Source of the DNA: Lysobacter sp. MMG2
GTDB taxonomy: Bacteria > Pseudomonadota > Gammaproteobacteria > Xanthomonadales > Xanthomonadaceae
Direction: 5' to 3'
Assembly: GCF_016735495.2 (NCBI RefSeq)
Contig: NZ_JAERQY020000005.1
Span: 186,001-250,000, forward strand
Length of the DNA stretch: 64,000 nucleotides
The notes under the pieces: generated by a model
The model's database searches: none
Told to the model about the DNA's origin: nothing
What the model saw: the letters and a program-made list of their open reading frames with translations, nothing else
In this document: piece after piece, positions 55,033 to 63,687 of the stretch
How the letters are laid out: every line of letters starts with the position of its first letter
Position numbering within the stretch: position 1 is the stretch's first letter
Translations under genes and position numbers: made by a program

Positions 55033-56157
55033 TCAGGACGTCATGCGGTCCCAGAAGCCCTTCACACCGTCGAGGAAGGTGGAGGCGCGCGGCGAATGGC
55101 GGCGTGCGCCGTCGCCGACGAAGGTGGCCTCGAACTTCTCCAGCAACTCGCGCTGCTCGGTGGTGAGGTTCACCGGTGTTTCCACCACGACGCGGCAGTA
55201 CAGGTCGCCGGGCTTGCGGCTGCGAACGGACTTCACGCCGCGGTCGCGCAAGCGGAACAGCTTGCCGGTCTGAGTTTCGGCCGGGATGCGCAGTTCGACC
55301 TCGCCATCCAGCGTGGGCACGCGGATGTTGTCGCCCAGCGCCGCCTGGGCGATGCGCACGGGCACTTCGCAATGCAGGTCGTCGCCGTCGCGCTGGAAGA
55401 TCTCGTGTTCGCGCACGCGCACGTCCACGTACAGGTCGCCCGGCGGCGAACCGGCCGGACCGGCCTCGCCTTCGCCGCCCAGGCGGATGCGGTCGCCGTT
55501 GTCGACGCCGGCGGGAATCTTCACCTGCAGCGTCTTGGTGCGCTCCACGCGGCCCTGGCCGTTGCAGTCCGCGCAAGGATTGGGAATCGTCTTGCCGCGC
55601 CCGCCGCAGTGCGGGCACGCCTGCTGCATCGAGAAGATGCCGCGCTGGAAACGCACCTGGCCACGACCGTGGCAGGTTTCGCAGGTCTCCAGCTTGCCGT
55701 CGGCCGAGCCGCTGCCGTCGCAGGTCGCGCACTCGTCGAGCGTGGGGATCTCGATCTGCTTCTCGGTGCCGCCGACGGCTTCTTCCAGCGACAGCTCCAT
55801 CACGTAACCGATGTCCGCGCCGCGACGCGGGCCGCGCTGGGCGCCGCCACCGAAGATGTTGCCGAAGATGTCGCCGAAGATGTCGCCCATGTCGGCGTAA
55901 CCGGCACCGCCGCCACCGCCGCCCATGCCGTGCTCGAACGCGGCATGGCCGTGCTGGTCGTAGGCGCGCCGACGGTTGGCGTCGGAGAGCACTTCGTAGG
56001 CTTCCTTGCACTCCTTGAACGCGGCTTCCGCGGCGGCGTCGCCGGGATTGCGGTCGGGATGGTGCTTCATCGCGCAGCGGCGATAGGCCTTCTTCAGGTC
56101 TTCGTCGCTGGCGTCGCGGGCCACGCCCAGTACTTCGTAATAGTCGCGTTTGCTCAT
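55033..56157 (-). CDS. dnaJ: chaperone protein DnaJ
   Basis: DnaJ delivers unfolded proteins to DnaK and stimulates its ATPase. The 374-residue type I J-protein has the J-domain with HPD ([15 protein letters not shown]), a Gly-rich segment ([14 protein letters not shown]), four zinc-binding CxxCxGxG repeats ([32 protein letters not shown]) and a C-terminal substrate domain. It is downstream of dnaK on the same strand; heptad repeats fill the 122-base gap. Confidence 0.98.
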   Translation of the reverse strand: MSKRDYYEVLGVARDASDEDLKKAYRRCAMKHHPDRNPGDAAAEAAFKECKEAYEVLSDANRRRAYDQHGHAAFEHGMGGGGGGAGYADMGDIFGDIFGNIFGGGAQRGPRRGADIGYVMELSLEEAVGGTEKQIEIPTLDECATCDGSGSADGKLETCETCHGRGQVRFQRGIFSMQQACPHCGGRGKTIPNPCADCNGQGRVERTKTLQVKIPAGVDNGDRIRLGGEGEAGPAGSPPGDLYVDVRVREHEIFQRDGDDLHCEVPVRIAQAALGDNIRVPTLDGEVELRIPAETQTGKLFRLRDRGVKSVRSRKPGDLYCRVVVETPVNLTTEQRELLEKFEATFVGDGARRHSPRASTFLDGVKGFWDRMTS

Positions 56158-56162
56158 GGAGC

Positions 56163-56277
56163 CGGGATTCGTGATTCGGGATTCGGGATTCGTAACGGCA
56201 AGAGGCTAGACACAGGAAAGGGATTCGGAACCGGACGCATGCTTTCCGAATCCCGAATCCCTATTCCCGAATCCCGG
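56163..56277. repeat. GGATTCG heptad copies between dnaK and dnaJ
   Basis: Three or four copies of GGGATTC (56164-56193) and three of the reverse orientation GAATCCC (56245-56277, one diverged) flank a short spacer, so the two sets can pair as a long imperfect hairpin. The motif is the unit of the 60130-60255 array. Confidence 0.75.
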
Positions 56278-56279
56278 CC

Positions 56280-58205
56280 TTACTTCTTGTCGTCTTTGAC
56301 TTCGGTGAACTCGGCGTCGACCACGTCGTCGGACTTGGCGCCGCCCTGCGGACCGGCACCGGCACCGGCGTCCGGACCGCCCGGCTGGCCGGCCGAAGCC
56401 GCGGCGAACAGCGACTGCGCGGCCTCTTCCAGGACCTTCGACTTGGCCTCGATCTGGGCCTTGTCGTCGCCCTTCATCGCCGTCTCCAGTTCGGCGATCG
56501 CGCCTTCGGTGCGGCCGATCACGTCGCCCGGCACCTTATCGCCGTTGTCCTTGATCGCGCTGCGCGCGGTGTGGATCAGCGCGTCGGCGTGGTTGCGGGC
56601 CTGGACCAGCTCGTGGAACTTCTGGTCTTCCTCGCGGTGGGTTTCCGCATCGGCGACCATCTTGGCGATTTCGTCCTCGGACAGACCCGAGCCGGCCTTG
56701 ATTTCGACCTTCTGCTCCTTGTTGGTCTTCTTGTCCTTGGCCGACACGTGCAGGATGCCGTTGGCGTCGATGTCGAAGGACACTTCCACCTGCGGCATGC
56801 CGCGCGGCGAGGGCTCGATGCCGGTCAGATCGAAGCGGGCCAGCGACTTGTTGTAGCGGGCCTGCTCGCGCTCACCCTGCAGCACGTGCACGGTCACGGC
56901 CGACTGGTTGTCCTCGGCGGTGGAGAACACCTGCGAGGCCTTGGTCGGGATGGTGGTGTTCTTCTCGATGATCTTGGTGAACACGCCGCCCAGCGTTTCG
57001 ATGCCCAACGACAGCGGGGTCACGTCGAGCAGCAGCACATCCTTGACGTCGCCGGCGAGCACGCCGCCCTGGATCGCGGCGCCCAGCGCCACGGCCTCGT
57101 CGGGGTTGACGTCCTTGCGCGGTTCCTTGCCGAAGAACTCGGCCACCGCCGTCTGCACCTTCGGCATGCGGGTCTGGCCGCCGACCAGGATCACCTCGCT
57201 GATCTCGCTGGCGCGCAGGCCGGCGTCGTTCAGCGCGATGCGGCACGGTTCGATCGTGCGCTTGACCAGGTCATCCACCAGCGCTTCGAGCTTGGCGCGG
57301 GTGAGCTTGATGTTCAGGTGCTTCGGGCCCGAGGCGTCGGCCGTCACGTACGGCAGGTTCACTTCGGTCTGCTGCGCGCTGGACAGTTCGATCTTGGCGC
57401 GCTCGGCGGCGTCCTTCAGGCGCTGCAGGGCCAGCGGGTCCTTGCGCAGGTCGATGCCCTGGTCCTTCTGGAACTCCTCGACCAAATAGTCGATGACGCG
57501 CTTGTCGAAGTCTTCGCCGCCCAGGAACGTGTCGCCGTTGGTCGACAGCACTTCGACCTGCATTTCGCCGTCGACGGAGGCGATCTCGATGATCGACACG
57601 TCGAACGTGCCGCCGCCCAGATCGTAGACGGCGATCTTGCGGTCGCCGCCCTTCTTGTCCATGCCGTAGGCCAGCGCGGCCGCGGTGGGCTCGTTGATGA
57701 TGCGCTTGACGTCCAGGCCGGCAATCTTGCCCGCGTCCTTGGTCGCCTGGCGCTGGCTGTCGTTGAAGTACGCCGGCACGGTGATGACCGCCTCGGTGAC
57801 GGTCTCGCCCAGGTAGGCTTCGGCGGTCTTCTTCATCTTGGCCAGCACTTCGGCCGAGATCTGCTGCGAGGCCATCATCTTGCCTTCGGCCGTCTCGACC
57901 CACGCATCGCCGTTGTCGTGCGAGGTGATCTTGTACGGCACCAGGCCGATGTCCTTCTGCACTTCGGCGTCGGTGAACTTGCGGCCGATGAGGCGCTTGA
58001 CGGCGAAGAAGGTGTTCTTCGGATTGGTGACGGCCTGGCGCTTGGCGCTGGCGCCGACGAGGACTTCGCCGTCCTTGGTGAAGGCGACGATGGACGGGGT
58101 GGTGCGATCGCCCTCGGCGTTCTCGATGACGCGCGCCTTGCCGCCTTCCATGATGGCCACGCACGAATTGGTCGTGCCCAGGTCGATACCGATGATCTTG
58201 CCCAT
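56280..58205 (-). CDS. dnaK: chaperone protein DnaK (Hsp70)
   Basis: DnaK is the central ATP-dependent chaperone. The 641-residue protein starts [20 protein letters not shown]. The ATPase motifs [18 protein letters not shown] and [15 protein letters not shown] are present, as are the linker [15 protein letters not shown] and the substrate-binding domain. It ends in the conserved acidic tail [14 protein letters not shown] that binds co-chaperones. A sigma-32-like promoter lies at 58295-58323, between grpE and dnaK, so dnaK can be induced independently of grpE. Confidence 0.99.
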   Translation of the reverse strand: MGKIIGIDLGTTNSCVAIMEGGKARVIENAEGDRTTPSIVAFTKDGEVLVGASAKRQAVTNPKNTFFAVKRLIGRKFTDAEVQKDIGLVPYKITSHDNGDAWVETAEGKMMASQQISAEVLAKMKKTAEAYLGETVTEAVITVPAYFNDSQRQATKDAGKIAGLDVKRIINEPTAAALAYGMDKKGGDRKIAVYDLGGGTFDVSIIEIASVDGEMQVEVLSTNGDTFLGGEDFDKRVIDYLVEEFQKDQGIDLRKDPLALQRLKDAAERAKIELSSAQQTEVNLPYVTADASGPKHLNIKLTRAKLEALVDDLVKRTIEPCRIALNDAGLRASEISEVILVGGQTRMPKVQTAVAEFFGKEPRKDVNPDEAVALGAAIQGGVLAGDVKDVLLLDVTPLSLGIETLGGVFTKIIEKNTTIPTKASQVFSTAEDNQSAVTVHVLQGEREQARYNKSLARFDLTGIEPSPRGMPQVEVSFDIDANGILHVSAKDKKTNKEQKVEIKAGSGLSEDEIAKMVADAETHREEDQKFHELVQARNHADALIHTARSAIKDNGDKVPGDVIGRTEGAIAELETAMKGDDKAQIEAKSKVLEEAAQSLFAAASAGQPGGPDAGAGAGPQGGAKSDDVVDAEFTEVKDDKK

Positions 58206-58294
58206 GGTGTTGCTCCCTCTCTGATCTTTTGACTGTGCGGCGGCCGGGGCCGCCTGCTTGAAGGTGTGTGCGGCGTCGTTCGCCGATGTGCGTT

Positions 58295-58323
58295 ATCTGG
58301 GGGGCTCGCGGCCCTGCTTCAAG
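58295..58323 (-). promoter_or_regulatory. dnaK: sigma-32-type heat-shock promoter of dnaK
   Basis: On the minus strand CTTGAA (58318-58323) and CCCCCAGAT (58295-58303) are 14 bases apart, close to the sigma-32 consensus CTTGAA-N(13-15)-CCCCATnT. It lies about 90 bases before the dnaK start and just past the grpE stop. Confidence 0.75.
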
Positions 58324-58326
58324 GCG

Positions 58327-58854
58327 TCAGTCGTGCTTGGCCACGACCACCAGCGCCGGGCGCAGGAGGCGTTCGTTCAGCAGCCAGCCCTTCTGGTAGA
58401 CCTGAACCACGTTGCCCGGCGCGTGGCCGGCGGCCTCCACCATGCTCATCGCCTGGTGCTTGTCCGGGTCGAACGGCTGGCCGACCGGATCGACCATCAC
58501 CAGGCCGTTGTCGCCGGCCACCTTCAGCAGTTGGCGCAGCGTGAGCTCCATGCCTTCGCGCAGATGCGCGGCGGTATCGGCCTGCACGGCCAGTCCGGCC
58601 TCGAGGCTGTCGATCACCGGCAGCAGTTCGCCCAGCAGGCGTTCGTTGGCGAACTTGCGCGCCATGTCGACCTCGCGCGCCATGCGCTTGCGCTGGTTCT
58701 CCAGCTCGGCGCGCTCGCGCAGCGTGTCCTCGCGCAGTTGCGCGAGTTCGGCCTGGGCGGCCTCGAGCTGGGCGGCGAGCGAGGCGTCGGCTTCATCGCC
58801 GGGGGCCGTGTCGGGGGTCTGATTGGGTTCGCCGGAAGTGGTACTGGCAGTCAT
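58327..58854 (-). CDS. grpE: nucleotide exchange factor GrpE
   Basis: GrpE releases ADP from DnaK and acts as a thermosensor. The 175-residue protein has a long N-terminal coiled coil ([20 protein letters not shown]), the [20 protein letters not shown] helix and the C-terminal beta domain ([40 protein letters not shown]). I chose the ATG at 58854, because GGAG lies six bases before it; upstream starts at 58866 and 58887 have no ribosome-binding site. A near-consensus sigma-32 promoter precedes it. Confidence 0.97.
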   Translation of the reverse strand: MTASTTSGEPNQTPDTAPGDEADASLAAQLEAAQAELAQLREDTLRERAELENQRKRMAREVDMARKFANERLLGELLPVIDSLEAGLAVQADTAAHLREGMELTLRQLLKVAGDNGLVMVDPVGQPFDPDKHQAMSMVEAAGHAPGNVVQVYQKGWLLNERLLRPALVVVAKHD

Positions 58855-58926
58855 GCGGTGCTCCATCCCTGCGCCAAGGGCGCTCAAACAATGCGGAAAA
58901 CCGCGCTCAAAGGCGCGTCAGGGCAG

Positions 58927-58954
58927 CAATGGGGCCTGCCTTCGCGCTTTCAAG
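58927..58954 (-). promoter_or_regulatory. grpE: sigma-32-type heat-shock promoter of grpE
   Basis: On the minus strand CTTGAA (58949-58954) and CCCCATTG (58927-58934) are separated by exactly 14 bases, an almost perfect sigma-32 promoter about 70 bases before the grpE start, in the hrcA-grpE gap. Confidence 0.85.
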
Positions 58955-59021
58955 CCGGCTCAGGGGTAGACGATCAGGACAAGGCGGGCCGGCCAGCGCC
59001 GGGGGCGCTCGGGACGGTGGC

Positions 59022-60074
59022 TCAGGAATCCGGGTGCAGCGCCGCGCCCAGCGCGTCCGCGGCGGCCTGCACCACCGGGATCACGCGCTCGTAGGCCATG
59101 CGGGTCGGGCCGATCACGCCCAGCACGCCCAGCACCGTGCCGCTGCCGGCCGCAACATAGGGCGCCGTCACCAGCGACATGCCCTCCAGCGGCGCCATCC
59201 CCGTTTCCTCGCCGATGAAAATGCGAACGCCGGGCGCCTGCACGGTGCGCTCCAGCAGTTGGAGGATCTCGCGCTTGCGGGAGAAGGCTTCGAACAGGTC
59301 GCGCAGGCGGTCCAGGTCGGCCAGCTCCTGTACGCCCATCAGCCGGGTCTGGCCGGCCAGCACCATGTCGTCGCCGCCGGGTGCGAGCGCCTGTTCGGCC
59401 AGTTCGACCGACTGGGCCAGCAGCACCTGCATCTCGCTCTGCGCGCTGCGCAGCTCGTGGACCAGCGTGGCGCGGATGTCCGCCACCGTGCGTCCGGCGA
59501 AATGCGCATTGAGGTAGTTGGCCACGCGCTCCAGCTCGCTTGCATCGAAGGGCCGCCGCGTCAGCACGATGCGGTTCTGCACTTCGTTGTCGGCGAAGAC
59601 GAGGATGGCCAGCACGCGGGCGCCGTCCAAAGGCACGAAGTCGATGCGGCGGAAGGCGAACTGCTCGCGCCGCGGAACGCTGACCACGCCGACGAAATGG
59701 GTCATTGCCGACAGCAGCTCCGACGCACTGCCCAGCAGGGCCTGCGTACCGGAGCCGGTGGGCAGCTCTCCGCGCAGGCGCGCCATTTCGGACTCCGGCA
59801 ACGGTCGGACCTGCAGCAGCGAATCGACGAAGAGCCGGTAGCCCTGTGGTGTCGGCACCCGCCCTGCCGAGGCGTGCGGCGCACTGAGCAGCCCCGCGTC
59901 CTCCAGGTCGGCGAGGATGTTGCGGATCGTCGCCGGGCTCACGTCCAGCCCCGCATGCCGCGCCAGCGTCTGCGAGCCCACCGGCTCACCGCTGCGGATG
60001 TAGCGACCGATCAGGGTCCGCAGCAATTGGCGTGCGCGCGGGTCGAGGCTGGGATCGGCGGGTTTGCGGCTCAT
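59022..60074 (-). CDS. hrcA: heat-inducible transcription repressor HrcA
   Basis: HrcA represses chaperone operons by binding CIRCE elements. The 350-residue protein has the N-terminal winged helix (LDPRARQLLRTLIGRYIRSG, VSPATIRNILADLEDAGLLS) with the AGRVPTPQGYRLFVDSLL that follows in all HrcAs, and a GAF-like C-terminal domain. The ATG at 60074 has no ribosome-binding site and lies six bases after a TATATC box, so the message may be leaderless. No CIRCE was seen near grpE, dnaK or hrcA itself; its operator may lie at groESL, outside the window. Confidence 0.96.
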   Translation of the reverse strand: MSRKPADPSLDPRARQLLRTLIGRYIRSGEPVGSQTLARHAGLDVSPATIRNILADLEDAGLLSAPHASAGRVPTPQGYRLFVDSLLQVRPLPESEMARLRGELPTGSGTQALLGSASELLSAMTHFVGVVSVPRREQFAFRRIDFVPLDGARVLAILVFADNEVQNRIVLTRRPFDASELERVANYLNAHFAGRTVADIRATLVHELRSAQSEMQVLLAQSVELAEQALAPGGDDMVLAGQTRLMGVQELADLDRLRDLFEAFSRKREILQLLERTVQAPGVRIFIGEETGMAPLEGMSLVTAPYVAAGSGTVLGVLGVIGPTRMAYERVIPVVQAAADALGAALHPDS

Positions 60075-60080
60075 GTAGGC

Positions 60081-60109
60081 GATATAGGCCGGCGCCGGCA
60101 GCGACGCAA
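60081..60109 (-). promoter_or_regulatory. hrcA: sigma-70-like promoter of hrcA, probably leaderless
   Basis: TTGCGT (60104-60109) and TATATC (60081-60086) are 17 bases apart on the minus strand; six bases separate the -10 box from the hrcA ATG. Transcription would begin at the start codon. Confidence 0.55.
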
Positions 60110-60129
60110 GTCGGGGGCGGGAATCGGGA

Positions 60130-60255
60130 ATTCGGGATTCGGGATTCGGGATTCGGGATTCGGGATTCGGGATTCGGGATTCGGGATTCGGGATTCGGGA
60201 TTCGGGATTCGGGATTCGGGATTCGGGATTCGGGATTCGGGATTCGGGATTCGGG
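60130..60255. repeat. perfect tandem array of 18 heptanucleotides
   Basis: ATTCGGG is repeated exactly 18 times without a mismatch over 126 bases, between hrcA and recN. A diverged unit precedes it. In any frame the period is 21 bases (seven codons), so translated frames across it are artefacts. Copies of the same unit occur singly or in short runs at 7237-7264, 56163-56277, 62192-62205 and 62404-62431. Confidence 0.98.
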
Positions 60256-60269
60256 AAAGCGTCTCCGAA

Positions 60270-60352
60270 GCCGTCATCCCGGCGAAGGCCGGGACCCAGG
60301 CCCGCACCCTCGCAGCCACGAGGTCGTCATCCCCGCGAAGGCGGGGATCCAA
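60270..60352. repeat. pair of TCATCCCGGCGAAGGCC-type hairpins
   Basis: GTCATCCCGGCGAAGGCCGG (60272-60291) and GTCATCCCCGCGAAGGCGGG (60326-60345) are two direct copies of a hairpin element with stems CCCGGC/GCCGGG and CCCCGC/GCGGGG. They belong to the dispersed family at 26204-26283, 48169-48250 and 62228-62333. Together with the heptad array they fill most of the 445-base gap before recN. Confidence 0.8.
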
Positions 60353-60519
60353 CTGTCCGATCCATCACACCCTCCGTCGAGCGCGACACGCCGTCGCCGT
60401 GATGACGCCTTCGTCGGGCCAGCACAAAGCGGCACCCATCCCGAATCCCACCAATCTCCGCCCCTGAGACGCCCCACCGCTATCAAGCCGCAACCCACAC
60501 AGGGCACAATCGCGGTCCG

Positions 60520-62187
60520 ATGCTCGTCCACCTTTCCCTCAAGCAATTCGCCGTCGTCAGCGAGGCCGAACTCGGCTTCGGGCCCGGCCTGACCGTCATC
60601 TCCGGCGAGACCGGCGCCGGCAAGTCGCTGCTCGTCGATGCGCTGGGCCTGATCTCCGGCCTGCGCGCCGACAGCGGCGTGGTCCGCCACGGCGCCGACC
60701 GCGCCGAACTGGTCGCCGAATTCGCCCTCCACGACGTCCCGCTCGCCGCCGCCTGGCTGCGCGAAAACGAACTCGACGAGGACGAGGCCTGCCAGATCCG
60801 CCGCGTGATCCGCGCCGATGGCGGTTCGCGCGCCTGGGTCAACGGGCGTCCGGTGACCTTGGGCCAGCTCGGCGAACTGGCCGCGCTGCTGGTGGAGATC
60901 CACGGCCAGCACGAACACCAGGCCCTGCTCTCACGCCCCAGCCAGCTCGCCCTGCTCGACGCCTTCGGCCGTACCGACGCCGAGCGCCGCGCGGTCGAAA
61001 CCGCTGCCGCCCGCTGGAATGCCCTGCTCGCGGAGCGCGATGCGCTGTCCGCCCAGGGCGACGTCTCCGATCGCATCGACTGGCTGGAGCACCAGCACGC
61101 CGAACTCGATCGCGAGGAACTCGAACCCGAGTCCATCGCACGTTTGCAGGCCGACCACCGCCGCCATGCGCACGCCGCCGGCCTGATCGCCGCCTGCGAC
61201 GGCGCGTTCGCCCAACTCGGCGGCGAGGAAGGCCCGTCGCTGTCGCGCAATCTCCAGCATGTGCGCTCGGACCTGCAGCGCGTGGCCGAACACGAACCCC
61301 GCCTGTCCGAAGTCGACGCAATGCTCGACGCGGCCGCGATCCAGGTGGACGAGGCGCTGGCGCTGCTGGACCGCGTTCGCAGCGACCTGGACCTGGACCC
61401 CTCCGCATTCGAAGCGATCGAACATCGCATCGGCCGCCTGCACGAGCTGGCGCGCAAGCACCGCGTCACGCCCGAACAACTGGCCGCCCAACGCGACGCC
61501 ATCGCCACCGAGCTCGACGCCCTGCGCGGCGCCGGCGTGCGCCTGGTCAAGCTGGACGGCGAGATCGACGCCGCCCGCCGCGCCTGGCGCGAAGTCGCCG
61601 ACGTGCTGAGCGCGCGCCGTCGCGACGCCGCCGCGCACCTGGCCGGCAGCACCACCGCCCTGATCGCCGAACTGGGCATGGGCGGCGGACGTTTCGACGT
61701 CGTCCTGGAACCGCAGGACGGCGACCGTCCCGATCCGCAGGGCGCCGAGCGCGTGGAATTCATGGTCGCCGCCAACCCCGGCCAGCCAGCCCGCCCGCTG
61801 CGCAAGGTGGCCTCGGGCGGCGAACTGTCGCGCATCTCGCTGGCCATCGAAGTGGCCGCGCTGGGCCTGGATACCGTGGCGACGATGGTGTTCGACGAGG
61901 TCGACACCGGCATCGGCGGCGCGGTGGCCGAAATCGTCGGCCAGAAGCTGCGTGCGCTGGGCGCGACCCGCCAGGTGCTGTGCGTGACCCATCTGCCGCA
62001 GGTGGCCGCACAGGGCCACGCGCACTATCGCGTGAGCAAGGCCGCCAGCGAAGGCGTCACCCAGAGCGCCGTGCAGTCGCTCAACGCCAAGCAGCGCGAG
62101 GAAGAACTGGCGCGCATGCTCGGCGGCGTCGAACTCACGCGCGAGGCGCGTGCGGCGGCGAAGCGGTTGCTGGCGGATGTGGTTTGA
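60520..62187 (+). CDS. recN: DNA repair protein RecN
   Basis: RecN is an SMC-like ATPase for double-strand-break repair. The 555-residue protein has Walker A GETGAGKSLLVDAL near residue 28, long coiled coils in the middle, and the C-terminal signature ASGGELSRISLAIEVAALGL with Walker B MVFDEVDTGIGGAVAE. The ATG at 60520 starts the canonical MLVHLSLKQFAVVSEAELGF. No clear ribosome-binding site or LexA box is visible upstream. It converges on fur across a strong bidirectional terminator. Confidence 0.97.
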   Translation: MLVHLSLKQFAVVSEAELGFGPGLTVISGETGAGKSLLVDALGLISGLRADSGVVRHGADRAELVAEFALHDVPLAAAWLRENELDEDEACQIRRVIRADGGSRAWVNGRPVTLGQLGELAALLVEIHGQHEHQALLSRPSQLALLDAFGRTDAERRAVETAAARWNALLAERDALSAQGDVSDRIDWLEHQHAELDREELEPESIARLQADHRRHAHAAGLIAACDGAFAQLGGEEGPSLSRNLQHVRSDLQRVAEHEPRLSEVDAMLDAAAIQVDEALALLDRVRSDLDLDPSAFEAIEHRIGRLHELARKHRVTPEQLAAQRDAIATELDALRGAGVRLVKLDGEIDAARRAWREVADVLSARRRDAAAHLAGSTTALIAELGMGGGRFDVVLEPQDGDRPDPQGAERVEFMVAANPGQPARPLRKVASGGELSRISLAIEVAALGLDTVATMVFDEVDTGIGGAVAEIVGQKLRALGATRQVLCVTHLPQVAAQGHAHYRVSKAASEGVTQSAVQSLNAKQREEELARMLGGVELTREARAAAKRLLADVV

Positions 62188-62191
62188 AGCG

Positions 62192-62333
62192 GGATTCGGG
62201 ATTCGGAGCAAGGCTGCGCCATGTTGACTCCGTCATTCCCGCGGAGGCGGGAATCCATGCGTCCGCCACAATTCCGGCCTACTGCGACGTTGACGCACGC
62301 GAGCCTGGATCCCCGCCTTCGCGGGGATGACAT
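62192..62333. repeat. heptad pair and inverted pair of TCATTCCCGCGGAGGC-type hairpins
   Basis: GGGATTCGGGATTCGG (62192-62207) follows the recN stop. Then TCATTCCCGCGGAGGCGGGA (62233-62252) and its inverted partner TCCCCGCCTTCGCGGGGATG (62310-62329) face each other across about 57 bases, a BIME-like arrangement. Confidence 0.75.
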
Positions 62334-62360
62334 CCTCAAACGTAGGATTCACTTGCGCAC

Positions 62361-62393
62361 ATGAAAAAGCCCGCCGATGGCGGGCTTTTTCAT
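62361..62393. terminator. bidirectional terminator between recN and fur
   Basis: Perfect 15-bp stem ATGAAAAAGCCCGCC / GGCGGGCTTTTTCAT (62361-62375, 62379-62393) with a GAT loop. A-run and T-run on either side let it work on both strands for the two convergent genes. Confidence 0.95.
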
Positions 62394-62403
62394 GCGCTTG
62401 CCA

Positions 62404-62431
62404 ATCCCGAATCCCGAATATCCAATCCCGG
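62404..62431. repeat. AATCCCG heptad copies near the fur stop
   Basis: AATCCCGAATCCCGAATATCCAATCCC: four units of the heptad, two of them diverged, immediately downstream of fur. Confidence 0.7.
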
Positions 62432-62434
62432 CCT

Positions 62435-62836
62435 TCAGCGCTTCTTCCGCACGTACAACACGAGCGAATGCTCCTCGATGTCGTACCCGTGCTTGGCGGC
62501 GATCTTTCGCTGCAGCTCCTCGATCTCCGGGCTTTCGAACTCGATGATCTTGCCGCTGTCCACGTCGACCATGTGGTCGTGATGGTGGCCGCGGTCCAGT
62601 TCGTACACGGACTGGCCGGCTTCGAAGTTGTGCTTGAGCACCAGGCCCGCCGCCTCGAACTGCGTCAGCACGCGGTACACCGTGGCCAGGCCGATGTCCT
62701 CGCCATGCTCCAGGAGATGGCGGTAGATGTCTTCGGCGGTCATGTGCCGCGGCTTGGACTGCTCCAGCAGCTCCAGGATCCGCATGCGCGGATGGGTGAC
62801 CTTGAGACCGGCCTTGCGGAGTTCTTGCGATTCCAT
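62435..62836 (-). CDS. fur: ferric uptake regulator Fur
   Basis: Fur represses iron-uptake genes when bound to Fe(II). The 133-residue protein has the winged helix (LKVTHPRMRILELLEQ, IGLATVYRVLTQFEAAGLVL) and the histidine-rich metal site RGHHHDHMVDVDSGKIIEFE. The CxxC pair and C-terminal cysteines of E. coli Fur are absent (VDSG in place of CLDCG), as is usual for xanthomonad Fur, so it does not use the structural zinc-Cys site. GAGGGA precedes the ATG. It diverges from omlA/bamE, a known pairing in Xanthomonas. Confidence 0.98.
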   Translation of the reverse strand: MESQELRKAGLKVTHPRMRILELLEQSKPRHMTAEDIYRHLLEHGEDIGLATVYRVLTQFEAAGLVLKHNFEAGQSVYELDRGHHHDHMVDVDSGKIIEFESPEIEELQRKIAAKHGYDIEEHSLVLYVRKKR

Positions 62837-62915
62837 GATGGTCCCTCAACGGTGCGGCGCGACCGGTGGCGCCGGAACGGCGGATGAACACGGCCGACTG
62901 GGCCGGGCTCCTCGC

Positions 62916-62943
62916 TTGGTGGATTCGTCCTTCAGTGTATCAT
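62916..62943 (+). promoter_or_regulatory. promoter of bamE
   Basis: TTGGTG (62916-62921) and TATCAT (62938-62943) are 16 bases apart in the fur-bamE divergent region, about 30 bases before the bamE start. Confidence 0.55.
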
Positions 62944-62973
62944 CGCGACGTTATCCGCCCGTCGCAGACCCCG

Positions 62974-63384
62974 ATGCCGAAGCACACGACGTACAAGCTC
63001 CTGCTGGTCCTTTCCATCGCCATGGTCACCGGCGGCTGCGGCATCCTCTATAAGCAGCCGATCTACCAGGGCAACCTGCTGGAGAAGGCGAACGTCGACC
63101 AGCTGCAGACCGGCATGAGCAAGCAGCAGGTCACGCTCCTGCTGGGCTCGCCGTCGATCGAGGATCCGTTCCACCACGATCGCTGGGACTACGCCAGCAC
63201 CCAGCGCACCGACCGCCGCGGCCGCACCGAGAAGAAGAACCTCACGCTGTGGTTCGAGAACGACAGCCTGACGAAGTGGGAAGGCGACTACTTCCCCGAG
63301 CAGGACGAGCAGCTGGCCAAGCAGACCGTCAAGCAGTTCGGCCGCAACCTGCCGAAGGAAAAGGACAAGCGCCGCGGCCGCTGA
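62974..63384 (+). CDS. bamE: outer membrane protein assembly factor BamE (OmlA/SmpA)
   Basis: BamE is a small lipoprotein of the BAM complex that inserts beta-barrel proteins into the outer membrane. The 136-residue precursor has a lipoprotein signal with lipobox VTGGC (acylated C22). The family core follows: YKQPIYQGNLLEKANVDQLQ, GMSKQQVTLLLGSPSIEDPF and HHDRWDYASTQRTDRRG. A charged Lys/Arg-rich tail ends the protein. The ATG at 62974 was chosen for the signal peptide; in-frame upstream starts give no signal. In Xanthomonas the gene is called omlA and is divergent from fur, as here. Confidence 0.96.
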   Translation: MPKHTTYKLLLVLSIAMVTGGCGILYKQPIYQGNLLEKANVDQLQTGMSKQQVTLLLGSPSIEDPFHHDRWDYASTQRTDRRGRTEKKNLTLWFENDSLTKWEGDYFPEQDEQLAKQTVKQFGRNLPKEKDKRRGR

Positions 63385-63408
63385 CCGGTCGCGCCGCTGC
63401 CCTACACG

Positions 63409-63437
63409 AAACCCCGGCTACGGCCGGGGTTTTGTTT
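63409..63437. terminator. terminator between bamE and rnfH
   Basis: Ten-bp stem AAACCCCGGC / GCCGGGGTTT (63409-63418, 63423-63432) with a TACG loop, followed by TGTTTT. The rnfH stop codon (63418-63420) falls inside it. Confidence 0.92.
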
Positions 63438-63687
63438 TGGACTCCGCGCGACGCCGCCGCGCATCCTTGGGATCGGCCTGTAACGCACGCAGCAGTTCCA
63501 GCCGGTCGCCGTCGTGGAGCACCGTGTCGGGCGCCACGCGCACGCCGAACACCGCATGGCCCACCGTGCCGTCGTCGTCGCCCCATCCCGTCGCCGCGAG
63601 CGCCTGCGCGACGGTCGCGCCATCGGGCAGCTCCAGACTCACGGCCTCGAATCGCCGCGGCCAGGCGCGGACGACTTCGATCCTCAC
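63418..63687 (-). CDS. rnfH: RnfH family protein (RatB/PasI)
   Basis: An 89-residue beta-grasp (ubiquitin-like) protein of the RnfH/UPF0125 family: MRIEVVRAWPRRFEAVSLEL, AALAATGW-like middle and VLHDGDRLELLRALQADPKD. In E. coli it is the partner (ratB, also called pasI) of ratA. The GTG start at 63687 overlaps the ratA stop (GTGA). The basic tail (DARRRRAESKTKPRP) is typical. The role is unclear: a toxin-antitoxin function has been proposed in some strains, while others suggest a redox or ubiquinone-related function. Confidence 0.93.
   Translation of the reverse strand: MRIEVVRAWPRRFEAVSLELPDGATVAQALAATGWGDDDGTVGHAVFGVRVAPDTVLHDGDRLELLRALQADPKDARRRRAESKTKPRP

Noticed and set aside
55033-60120. 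CIRCE operator near the dnaK-series genes
   Set aside because: No TTAGCACTC-N9-GAGTGCTAA or close variant was seen upstream of hrcA, grpE, dnaK or dnaJ; only sigma-32-like boxes were found.
60130-60255. Possible CRISPR array
   Set aside because: The unit is only seven bases with no spacers; this is a simple tandem repeat.
58929-60467. 512-codon plus-strand frame containing DSGFGIR repeats
   Set aside because: It is the antisense of hrcA followed by the heptad array read as a seven-residue repeat; not a protein.
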